The translations under genes were made by a program, and so were the position numbers. A stretch of 64,000 bases of DNA from Alphaproteobacteria bacterium (GTDB lineage: Bacteria; Myxococcota_A; UBA796; UBA2385), in the NCBI GenBank assembly GCA_020632755.1, contig JACKEY010000004.1, positions 496,001 to 560,000 of the forward strand. Reading direction: 5' to 3'. This document shows, piece by piece, positions 36,010-43,886 of the stretch (its first letter is position 1; each line of letters opens with the position of its first letter). Below the pieces are notes generated by a model, which was given only the letters and a program-made list of their open reading frames with translations, did not search any database and was not told the DNA's origin.

Positions 36010-36663
36010 ATGGACATCATCCTCTTCGGCCCTCCCGGTGCAGGCAAGGGCACTCAGGCGGCCGCGATCGCAGAGCGTGCGCGGGTGCCCCACATCTCTA
36101 CCGGGGACATCTTCCGCAAGAACCTGCGGGAAGGCACCGAGCTCGGGAAGCTGGCCAAGGGCTACATGGACCGTGGCGAGCTCGTCCCGGACTCGGTGGT
36201 CTGTGACCTGGTGACGGATCGCCTGACCCATGCCGATGCGGTCGCCGGCTCGCTCCTCGATGGTTTTCCGCGCACGGTGATGCAGGCCGAGCTTCTGCTG
36301 GACTGGCTCGAGGCGCAGGGCCGCACCGTCGGTGCGGTCATCAACCTGCAGGTGGACGACGACGTCCTCGTGCGCAGGCTCAGCGGGCGCCGTACCTGCA
36401 GCGCCTGCGGTGCCTCCTACCACGTCGATCACAACCCGCCGTCCGTGGCCGGGGTCTGCGACGAGTGTGGCAGCGCGGTCGTGCAGCGAGCCGACGACTC
36501 CGAGGAGACGGTGGCTGCGCGGCTCGCGACGTACCACGACCAGACCGCGGCGGTGCTCCCGGTGCTTCGGCGGCGGGCCACCGTCAGCGACATCGACGGC
36601 AACCAGGCCATCGACCGTGTGAAGGCGGCGGTGCTCGCGGTGATCGACGCTGCCGATGGGTGA
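36010..36663 (+). CDS. adk: Adenylate kinase, zinc-LID type
   Basis: 217 residues, a long-form enzyme that interconverts ATP and AMP with two ADP. GPPGAGKGTQA is the P-loop, HISTGDIFRKNL and DGFPRTVMQAE bind AMP. The LID domain has four zinc cysteines at 130, 133, 150 and 153, as in many Gram-positive and some Gram-negative enzymes. It follows secY by 13 bases. In many bacteria map and infA come next; both are absent here. Confidence 0.97.
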   Translation: MDIILFGPPGAGKGTQAAAIAERARVPHISTGDIFRKNLREGTELGKLAKGYMDRGELVPDSVVCDLVTDRLTHADAVAGSLLDGFPRTVMQAELLLDWLEAQGRTVGAVINLQVDDDVLVRRLSGRRTCSACGASYHVDHNPPSVAGVCDECGSAVVQRADDSEETVAARLATYHDQTAAVLPVLRRRATVSDIDGNQAIDRVKAAVLAVIDAADG

Positions 36664-36685
36664 CTTGCCGTCCTTGACGGCTCGG

Positions 36686-36712
36686 ACGCCCCAGAGTATG
36701 GGGCGTTGCTGT
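36686..36712 (+). terminator. Hairpin terminator after adk
   Basis: An 8-bp stem (36686-36693 with 36699-36706, loop GAGTA) followed by TGCTGTTC lies 22 bases after adk. It is the most terminator-like element inside the ribosomal block. A TTGACG at 36674 with TATGGG 17 bp later overlaps it and could instead be a promoter for rpmJ. A further 6-bp stem lies at 36737-36753. The 155-base gap holds no infA. Confidence 0.45.
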
Positions 36713-36818
36713 TCGGGGGAGGGTGCGCGCGCGCTTGTCGTCTGACCGACGACGGCTGCTGCTCGCCCTTCTCGAAACCAACCAACCGATGAACCGGCTC
36801 TGCCGGCGAGGTGATTAC

Positions 36819-36932
36819 ATGAAGGTCAAGGCTTCCGTCGGGAAGATCTGCGACAAGTGCCGCATCGTTCGGCGTCGTGGGGTCGTCCGCGTGATCTGCG
36901 AGAACCCCAAGCACAAGCAGCGGCAGGGGTGA
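36819..36932 (+). CDS. rpmJ: 50S ribosomal protein L36
   Basis: A 37-residue protein. KVKASVGKICDKCRIVRRR then VVRVICENPKHKQRQG; the C-x2-C, Cys and His zinc ligands are all present, so this is the zinc-binding form. The frame is open upstream to 36723, but this ATG gives the exact family length. rpsM starts 4 bases after the stop. Confidence 0.97.
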   Translation: MKVKASVGKICDKCRIVRRRGVVRVICENPKHKQRQG

Positions 36933-36936
36933 TCTG

Positions 36937-37302
36937 ATGGCTCGTATCGAAGGCGTCGACCTTCCGCGCGGCAAGCGCATCGACATCGCGCTCACGTACA
37001 TCTACGGCATCGGCCGCACCACCGCGGCCAAGATCTGCGCCGAAGCGCAGGTCGAGCCGCACATCCGCACCCAGGACCTGTCCGAGGCCGAGGTGGCGTC
37101 CATCCGTGACACCATCCAGCGCGGCTACAAGGTCGAGGGCGATCTCCGGAAGGAGGTCGCGATGAACGTCAAGCGTCTCATCGACATCAACTGCTACCGC
37201 GGCATCCGCCACAAGCGTGGCCTGCCCGTCCGCGGCCAGCGCACCCACACCAACGCCCGGACCCGCAAGGGGCCGCGTCGCGCCATCACCCGCCGCAAGT
37301 AG
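36937..37302 (+). CDS. rpsM: 30S ribosomal protein S13
   Basis: 121 residues. ARIEGVDLPRGKRIDIALTY, IYGIGRTTAAKIC and the C-terminal RGLPVRGQRTHTNARTRKGP are diagnostic. It contacts tRNA and L5 across the subunit interface. GGGGTGA in rpmJ is the ribosome site. Confidence 0.98.
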   Translation: MARIEGVDLPRGKRIDIALTYIYGIGRTTAAKICAEAQVEPHIRTQDLSEAEVASIRDTIQRGYKVEGDLRKEVAMNVKRLIDINCYRGIRHKRGLPVRGQRTHTNARTRKGPRRAITRRK

Positions 37303-37318
37303 ACGGGAGGACTGAACC

Positions 37319-37705
37319 ATGGCTACCTCTCGTCGAGGCCCCCGCAAGGTCAAGAAGAACGTCCCCAACGGGATCGTTCACATCCAGGCCACCTTCAACA
37401 ACACCATCGTGACCATCACCGATCAGGTCGGCAACACCGTCTCCTGGTCGAGCGCTGGCGTGAAGGGCTTCAAGGGTTCGCGCAAGTCGACGCCCTTCGC
37501 TGCCCAGCTGGTCGCCGAGGACGCCGCCCGGAAGGCGATGGACCACGGCATGAAGTCGGTCGGTGTGTACGTGAAGGGGCCGGGCACTGGCCGCGAGTCC
37601 GCGCTCCGCGCCATCGCGAACTGCGGGCTGAAGATCACGCACATCCGTGACGTGACCCCGATCGCGCACAACGGCTGCCGTCCGCCCAAGAAGCGGCGCG
37701 TCTGA
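37319..37705 (+). CDS. rpsK: 30S ribosomal protein S11
   Basis: 128 residues. NGIVHIQATFNNTIVTITD, GNTVSWSSAGVKGFKGSRKS and the C-terminal IRDVTPIAHNGCRPPKKRRV match S11. Normally rpsD follows directly; here a structured 140-base gap leads to rpoA. Confidence 0.98.
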   Translation: MATSRRGPRKVKKNVPNGIVHIQATFNNTIVTITDQVGNTVSWSSAGVKGFKGSRKSTPFAAQLVAEDAARKAMDHGMKSVGVYVKGPGTGRESALRAIANCGLKITHIRDVTPIAHNGCRPPKKRRV

Positions 37706-37718
37706 GCCGACACCACGC

Positions 37719-37821
37719 TCTCCGGCTTCGCGCCGGAGACTCAGGTCAGGGCGGTCTCCTTCGGGGGGCCGCCCACTCCACCTTCACGTCTACGGGTGCA
37801 GAGCCGACTCGACCTGGTCGG
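37719..37821 (+). promoter_or_regulatory. Structured rpsK-rpoA gap at the usual rpsD position
   Basis: Three hairpins and no gene: 37719-37726 with 37732-37739 (8 bp), 37749-37759 with 37764-37774 (11 bp including two G-U pairs, TTCG tetraloop), and 37804-37808 with 37817-37821. In E. coli S4, encoded here by rpsD, represses the alpha operon; with rpsD absent the leader may have another role. Confidence 0.5.
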
Positions 37822-37845
37822 TAGAAACCCGAGATGGAGCCTTTC

Positions 37846-38853
<1,008 letters not shown>

Positions 38854-38886
38854 GCCCGCGCCTCTTCGTATTCCCAGGAGGGCGCC

Positions 38887-39360
38887 ATGCGGCACCTCAA
38901 GGCCGGCCGGAAGCTCGGCCGCAACAGCTCGCATCGCAAGGCCATGTACCGCAACATGGTGACGTCGCTCATGGTGCACGGTCGCATCCGCACCACCGAG
39001 GCCAAGGCCAAGGAGCTGCGGCGCTACGCCGAGCGCGTCATCACCCTGGGCAAGCGCGTCGCCCCCAGCACCCTCGAAGGCCTGTCCGGCGAGGAACTGG
39101 AGGCCGCGAAGGCCAAGCGTCTCCACAACATCCGCCAGGCGCGGAAGTGGGTGAACGACAAGGCTGCGCTCCAGGCCGTGTTCAACGAATACGCCGAGCG
39201 GTTCAAGGACCGTCCGGGTGGCTACACCCGGATGTACAAGGTCGGCTTCCGCCCCGGCGACAACGCGCCGATGGTCATCATCGAGCTGATCGGCACTGCT
39301 GCGCCGGTCACCGAAGAAGGCCCCGCCGCTGACGAAGCCGTCGAGGCCGCCGCCGAGTGA
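38887..39360 (+). CDS. rplQ: 50S ribosomal protein L17
   Basis: 157 residues, longer than the ~120-130 usual. MRHLKAGRKLGRNSSHRKAM, NMVTSLMVHGRIRTTEAKAK and RPGGYTRMYKVGFRPGDNAP are the family core. About 25 extra residues form an acidic Ala/Glu tail (EEGPAADEAVEAAAE). Last gene of the ribosomal block. Confidence 0.97.
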   Translation: MRHLKAGRKLGRNSSHRKAMYRNMVTSLMVHGRIRTTEAKAKELRRYAERVITLGKRVAPSTLEGLSGEELEAAKAKRLHNIRQARKWVNDKAALQAVFNEYAERFKDRPGGYTRMYKVGFRPGDNAPMVIIELIGTAAPVTEEGPAADEAVEAAAE

Positions 39361-39367
39361 GCCCGGG

Positions 39368-39440
39368 GGCGTGGCCGAGAGGCCGCGCCTTCATGCTTCC
39401 CGGTTAGGTGAGGCCCAGTCCGAGAGGGCTGGGCCTTGTC
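39368..39440 (+). terminator. Tandem terminator hairpins after rplQ
   Basis: A 9-bp stem with GAGA loop and one G-U pair (39368-39376 with 39381-39389) followed by TTCATGC, then an 8-bp stem (39411-39418 with 39429-39436) followed by TGTCGTC. Together they probably end the ribosomal transcript. The second lies about 20 bases before fur, so fur either relies on readthrough or has a promoter I cannot see between the stems. Confidence 0.6.
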
Positions 39441-39457
39441 GTCTCTGGAGGGTCCCC

Positions 39458-39943
39458 GTGCCGGATTCCGCTCTTCTCGCCGATCGTCTCGCGACCTTCA
39501 TGCGCGACAACGGTCTGAAGCAGACCCGTCAGCGACAGGTGATCTTCGACACGTTCCTGGCGTCGGGCGACCACGTCTCGATCGACGAGCTGCTCACGTT
39601 GGTGCAGCAGCACATGGACAGCGTGGGCTACGCGACGGTGTACCGCACGCTCAAGCTGTTCGCGGATGCCGGCATTGCACACGAGCGCCGGTTCCAGGAC
39701 GGGCAGATGCGGTACGAGCCGGTCGAGGTCGGCGAACACCACGATCACCTGATCTGCCGCACTTGTGGTCACATCTTCGAGTTCGAGGACGACCTCATCG
39801 AGCAGCGGCAGGCCCAGGTGGCCGAAGCGCACGGCCTGACCCTGGTCGCGCATCGGCACGACATCTACGGCGAGTGCCGCGCTCCGGAGACCTGCGAGTA
39901 TCGGGCGCGCGGAGATGGCGTCGGCGCGCTCGTCCACGGCTGA
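39458..39943 (+). CDS. fur: Fur family transcriptional regulator
   Basis: 161 residues with a GTG start and GGAGG five bases upstream. The N-terminal winged helix has KQTRQRQVIFDTFLASGDHV and VGYATVYRTLKLF. The metal domain has HHDHLICRTCG (His94, His95, His97, Cys100, Cys103) and a second Cys pair in ECRAPETCEY, the structural zinc site. It represses metal-uptake genes when its metal is bound. Fur, Zur and PerR cannot be separated securely; the HHDHLIC pattern fits Fur best. A 39371 upstream start is possible but lacks homology. Confidence 0.88.
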   Translation: MPDSALLADRLATFMRDNGLKQTRQRQVIFDTFLASGDHVSIDELLTLVQQHMDSVGYATVYRTLKLFADAGIAHERRFQDGQMRYEPVEVGEHHDHLICRTCGHIFEFEDDLIEQRQAQVAEAHGLTLVAHRHDIYGECRAPETCEYRARGDGVGALVHG

Positions 39944-40059
39944 ATCGCGGCCCTGCGGCCGTGCGCCGAGGACGGCCGAGCCGCCGCACTCCTCGAGCAA
40001 GCGCTGCGCGCCCCGAGGCCGCCCAGGCGGCATGGCTTCCGGCTGCGCCAGAGACGACG

Positions 40060-40087
40060 ACAGCCGGACCTTGTGGGGTCCGGCTGT
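40060..40087. terminator. Bidirectional terminator between fur and tRNA-Leu
   Basis: A perfect 11-bp stem (40060-40070 with 40077-40087, loop TTGTGG) lies between the convergent fur and tRNA-Leu genes. It could stop both. The remaining bases from 39944 to 40059 show nothing else supportable. Confidence 0.65.
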
Positions 40088-40096
40088 CTGATGTGG

Positions 40097-40180
40097 TGCG
40101 CGAGGGGGGAATCGAACCCCCATGGCCTTGCGGCCACTAGGCCCTCAACCTAGCGCGTCTACCAATTCCGCCACCCGCGC
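40097..40180 (-). tRNA. tRNA-Leu (anticodon GAG)
   Basis: An 84-base class II tRNA on the minus strand. The acceptor GCGCGGG pairs with CTCGCGC (one G-U), the anticodon stem CTAGG/CCTAG has loop TTGAGGG, and there is a long variable arm. It reads CTC. CCA is encoded at 40094-40096. Confidence 0.95.
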
Positions 40181-40193
40181 TGAGGACCCGGAG

Positions 40194-40222
40194 GGTTTAT
40201 GCGGGCGCCGGAGCACTGTCAA
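40194..40222 (-). promoter_or_regulatory. tRNA-Leu promoter embedded in the end of secG
   Basis: On the minus strand TTGACA (40217-40222) is 17 bp from TAAACC (40194-40199); CATAAA at a shorter spacing is an alternative -10. The secG stop codon TGA (40219-40221) lies inside the -35 box. Transcription would start about 10 bases before tRNA-Leu. Confidence 0.65.
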
Positions 40223-40740
40223 GGCGCTTCGGCTCCGTCGGCGGCGCCTTCTGCCGGCGCTGCGGTCGCGTCGGTGCCGGCACCTTCGGGGGCGACATCG
40301 ACGCCGTCTCCGGCGGCAGCATCATCGGCCGAACCTGCGCCGTCTTCGGCGGGCGCTGCGCCTTCACCGATGCCGAGCGCGTCGAGGCCGGTACCCACAG
40401 CCGGCGTCGGTTCCGCCGGGGTCGCGGCGCCCTGGGCGGGCACGTCCACGTCGAAACCGTCTTCGGTGTCCTCGATCTGGTCGATGCCGTCTTCGATGTC
40501 GGAGTCGGCCTGGGCCCGTGCGCTGCTGTAGAGGGCCAGCGTGATGCTGGTGAACATGAACATCGCGGCGACCGCGGTGGTCGCACGGCCCAGGAAGTGC
40601 CCCGACCCGCGTGGGCCGTACATCTGGTTGCTGCCCCCACCGCCGAAGGCGGCAGCGCCTTCCTTGCCGGGCTGCAGCAGGATGATGAAGATGAGGAACA
40701 GGCACAGGAAGATGTGCAGGATGGTGACGAAGAGCTGCAT
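40219..40740 (-). CDS. secG: Preprotein translocase subunit SecG with long acidic tail
   Basis: 173 residues against about 75-120 in most bacteria. Two transmembrane helices flank the conserved loop: LFVTILHIFLCLFLIFIILL then QPGKEGAAAFGGGG, and a second helix around AAMFMFTSITLALYSS. Residues from about 75 form an acidic, Ala/Pro/Gly-rich tail (SDIEDGIDQIEDTEDGFDVD and onwards) that is not part of the core family. The gene follows tpiA, a common arrangement. Confidence 0.92.
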   Translation of the reverse strand: MQLFVTILHIFLCLFLIFIILLQPGKEGAAAFGGGGSNQMYGPRGSGHFLGRATTAVAAMFMFTSITLALYSSARAQADSDIEDGIDQIEDTEDGFDVDVPAQGAATPAEPTPAVGTGLDALGIGEGAAPAEDGAGSADDAAAGDGVDVAPEGAGTDATAAPAEGAADGAEAP

Positions 40741-40794
40741 GGTGGCTCCGTAGGAGGGGGCCCGTCCCGCGAGGGGAGGGGACCGCGGCCAGGG

Positions 40795-41577
40795 TCAGTG
40801 GCCGGAAGAGGCCCCGACCTGCGCCGCTGCCGCGACGATGGCCTGGAAGGAGTCGGCGGTCAGTGCGGCGCCGCCGACGAGCGCGCCGTCGATGTCGGGC
40901 TGGGAGAGGAGCCCGGCCGCGTTCGAGCCCTTGACGCTGCCGCCGTACTGAATGCGCACGGTGGCCGGCACCTCGCGCGGGTAGCGCGAGGCGAGCCAGC
41001 CGCGGATGCTGGCGTGCATCTCCTGGGCCTGGGCCGGGGACGCGGTGCGGCCCGTGCCGATGGCCCAGACGGGCTCGTAGGCGATGGTCAGGGTCAGGAC
41101 CTGGTCGATGGACAGGGAAGACAGGGCGGTCGAGAGCTGGCGAGCCACGACGGCTTCGGCCTGGCCAGCGTCCCGCTCGGAGAGGGTTTCCCCTACGCAC
41201 AGGATGGGGAGGAGTCCAGCGCGGAAGGCCGCCTGGAGCTTGGCCGCCACGATCTGGTCGGTGTCGCCGAACAGGGCGCGGCGCTCGGAGTGGCCGACCA
41301 GGACGTGCGTGGCGCCGGCCTGGGCGAGCATCTCGCCGGAGATGGCGCCGGTGAAGGCGCCGGAGACCTGGTCGTGCAGGTCCTGGCCAGCGACGGCGAT
41401 CCCCGTGTGCTGCAGCCGGGCGACCACGGCCGGGATGCTGATCGCCGGCGGCGCCACGGCCAGGTCGACGGAGGGGTGGTCCACCAGGGCGCGCTTCAGC
41501 TCGACGGCGAGTGCATCAGCGTCACGAGGACCCTTGTGCATCTTCCAGTTGCCGGCGATGAACAGGCGGCGGCTCAT
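40795..41577 (-). CDS. tpiA: Triosephosphate isomerase
   Basis: 260 residues. FIAGNWKMHK (Lys near residue 12), GHSERR (His96) and AYEPVWAIGTG (catalytic Glu168) are present, plus the phosphate-binding YGGSVKGSNA. It interconverts dihydroxyacetone phosphate and glyceraldehyde 3-phosphate in the cytoplasm. Third gene of the gapA-pgk-tpiA-secG operon, 12 bases after pgk. Confidence 0.98.
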   Translation of the reverse strand: MSRRLFIAGNWKMHKGPRDADALAVELKRALVDHPSVDLAVAPPAISIPAVVARLQHTGIAVAGQDLHDQVSGAFTGAISGEMLAQAGATHVLVGHSERRALFGDTDQIVAAKLQAAFRAGLLPILCVGETLSERDAGQAEAVVARQLSTALSSLSIDQVLTLTIAYEPVWAIGTGRTASPAQAQEMHASIRGWLASRYPREVPATVRIQYGGSVKGSNAAGLLSQPDIDGALVGGAALTADSFQAIVAAAAQVGASSGH

Positions 41578-41589
41578 GGTCGCTCCGGG

Positions 41590-42789
41590 TCAGCGGGCCG
41601 CGCGCGCGGCGCGGTCCTTGATGGCCTTCAGGCCGGGCAGCTCGGTCCCCTCGACGAACTCGAGGCTGGCGCCCCCGCCCGTCGAGATGTGCTTGACACG
41701 GTCGGTGAGGCCGAACCGGGCCACGGCTGCGGCCGAGTCACCGCCGCCGACCACCGTGTAGCCGGGCGCGCCGGCGACGGCCTCGGCCACACCACGGGTG
41801 CCGCTCGAGAACGAGTCGATCTCGAACACGCCCATCGGGCCGTTCCAGAACACCGTACCGGCCTTGCTGATCCGGTCGGCATACTGCTGGACCGTCGCAG
41901 GGCCGATGTCGAGGCCCATCTGGTCGTCGGGGATGACGTCGACGGTGCTGGGCTCGGCATCGTCGGCCAGGCGGTCGGCGACGACATGATCGGAGGGGAG
42001 CAGCAGCTCGACGCCCTTGTCGGCGCAGCGCTCCATCAGGCGCTTGGCGAGCAGCAGGCGCTCCTCTTCGACTCGGGACTGGCCCACCGCCTCGCCGCGG
42101 GCCTTGAGGAAGGTGTAGGCCATCGCCCCACCGATGAGCAGCGCGTCGCAGCGGCGGGTGAGCGCCTCGATGACGCCGATCTTGTCGGTCACCTTGGCGC
42201 CGCCGAGGATCGCGACGAAGGGGCGGTCGGGGTTGTCGACGACGCGCCCGAGCGCCCGGAGCTCGCTCTCGACCAGCAGGCCGACAGCCGCGCGCCCGAC
42301 GTGGGCCGGCACGCCGGCGATGCTGGCGTCCGCGCGATGCATCGCACCGAAGGCGTCGTCGATGTAGACGTCGCCGAGCCGGGCGAGGGCCTGGGCGAAC
42401 TCGTCGTCGCCTTCTTTCTCGCGCGGGTCGAAGCGCAGGTTCTCGATCACCATGATCCCGCCGGGGGGCAGGTCCTGGGCGAGCTGCTCGACGCTGGCCC
42501 CGACGACGTCGTGGGCGAAGACGATCTCGCAGTCGAGCAGCTCGGCCAGCCGTGCCGCGGCCGGCTCGAGGGACAGCTTCTGCACGACCTTGCCCTTGGG
42601 CCGGCCCAGGTGGCTGCACACGACGATGCGGCACCGGCGCTCGACCAGGTGCTGGATCGTCGGCAGGGCGCGTCGGATGCGCGTGTCGTCGGTCACGTTG
42701 CCGTGGCCGTCGAGGGGGACGTTGAAGTCCACTCGCAGCAGGACGCGGTCCTCGCGCAGGTCGAGGTCGGCCAGGGAGGGCAGGGCCAT
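41590..42789 (-). CDS. pgk: Phosphoglycerate kinase
   Basis: 399 residues. RVLLRVDFNVPLDGHGNVTD, CSHLGRPKGKVVQKLSLEPA and the C-terminal nucleotide domain GGGDSAAAV are diagnostic. It makes ATP from 1,3-bisphosphoglycerate. Only 3 bases separate it from gapA, implying translational coupling. Confidence 0.98.
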   Translation of the reverse strand: MALPSLADLDLREDRVLLRVDFNVPLDGHGNVTDDTRIRRALPTIQHLVERRCRIVVCSHLGRPKGKVVQKLSLEPAAARLAELLDCEIVFAHDVVGASVEQLAQDLPPGGIMVIENLRFDPREKEGDDEFAQALARLGDVYIDDAFGAMHRADASIAGVPAHVGRAAVGLLVESELRALGRVVDNPDRPFVAILGGAKVTDKIGVIEALTRRCDALLIGGAMAYTFLKARGEAVGQSRVEEERLLLAKRLMERCADKGVELLLPSDHVVADRLADDAEPSTVDVIPDDQMGLDIGPATVQQYADRISKAGTVFWNGPMGVFEIDSFSSGTRGVAEAVAGAPGYTVVGGGDSAAAVARFGLTDRVKHISTGGGASLEFVEGTELPGLKAIKDRAARAAR

Positions 42790-42792
42790 GGA

Positions 42793-43800
42793 CTACTCCA
42801 GCTCGCCGAGCGCGCGGGTCAGGTCGAGCATGCGGTTCGAGAAGCCCCACTCGTTGTCGTACCAGGCCAGGACCTTGGCCAGGCGCGGGCCCATGGTCTG
42901 GGTCAGCGGCAGGTCGGCGATGGACGAGTGGGGGTTGCCGACCAGGTCGGTGCTGACGATGGGGGCGGTGCTGGCCTGCAGGATGCCCTTGAGGGGCCCG
43001 TCGGCAGCGGCCTGGAGCGCGGCGTTGATCTCGTCCACCGTGACGTCGCGGCCGGCGGTGAACACCAGGTCGACCAGGCTGACGTTGGGCGTCGGCACCC
43101 GGATGGCCATGCCGTTGAGCTTGCCCTGCAGGTTGGGGAGCACCTTGCCGACCGCACGGGCGGCGCCGGTGGTGGTGGGGACCATGGACAGCGCGGCGGC
43201 GCGGGCCCGACGGAAGTCGCCCTTGTGCGGGGCGTCCAGCAGGTTCTGGTCCATCGTGTAGCTGTGCACCGTGGTCATCAGGCCGTTGACGATGCCGAAC
43301 TCGGCGTCGAGGACCTTGGCCACCGGCGACAGGCAGTTCGTGGTGCAGGAGGCGTTGGACAGCACGCGGTGCTCGGCCCGCAGCCCGTCGTCGTTCACGC
43401 CCATGCAGACGGTGTAGTCGACCTGGTCCTTGGCCGGGGCGCTGATGACGACGCGCTTCGCGCCGGCGTCGAGGTGCAGCGCGGCCTTGGCGCGGGTCGA
43501 GAACACGCCCGTGCACTCGAGCACGACGTCGACGCCACGGTCGGTCCAGGGGAGCTTGGCGGGATCGCGCTCGGCGCTGGTGGGGACCACCTTGTCGCCG
43601 ATGCGGAGGCCACCGTCGACCGCCGCCACGGCGTGCGGGAAGCGGCCGTGGACCGAGTCGAACTCCAGGAGGTGGGCGAGCATCTCATCGCTGGTGAGGT
43701 CGTTGATGTGGACGAACTCGATGTTGGGATCGTTCCAGCCGGCCCGGAGGACACAGCGACCGATGCGGCCGAAGCCGTTGAGAGCGACGCGGATGGGCAT
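42793..43800 (-). CDS. gapA: Glyceraldehyde-3-phosphate dehydrogenase, type I
   Basis: 335 residues. The NAD-binding NGFGRIGRCVLRAG and the catalytic SCTTNCLSP (Cys152) are present, with the C-terminal WYDNEWGFSNRML. It oxidises glyceraldehyde 3-phosphate in glycolysis. First gene of the operon; the 86-base divergent gap to the FAD oxidoreductase must hold its promoter, but no clear -35/-10 pair is seen. Confidence 0.98.
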   Translation of the reverse strand: MPIRVALNGFGRIGRCVLRAGWNDPNIEFVHINDLTSDEMLAHLLEFDSVHGRFPHAVAAVDGGLRIGDKVVPTSAERDPAKLPWTDRGVDVVLECTGVFSTRAKAALHLDAGAKRVVISAPAKDQVDYTVCMGVNDDGLRAEHRVLSNASCTTNCLSPVAKVLDAEFGIVNGLMTTVHSYTMDQNLLDAPHKGDFRRARAAALSMVPTTTGAARAVGKVLPNLQGKLNGMAIRVPTPNVSLVDLVFTAGRDVTVDEINAALQAAADGPLKGILQASTAPIVSTDLVGNPHSSIADLPLTQTMGPRLAKVLAWYDNEWGFSNRMLDLTRALGELE

Positions 43801-43886
43801 GGAGCACCTCGATGGATGGGGCGGAGCGGTTAACGCCGGGGCTGCCCCCGGGCCAGACCGGCCGAGGGCCCCGGAGGACCGTCGCG

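Noticed and set aside
36674..36702. Promoter-like TTGACG-N17-TATGGG before rpmJ
   Set aside because: The -10 is poor and overlaps a better-supported hairpin terminator; kept only as an alternative in the terminator entry.
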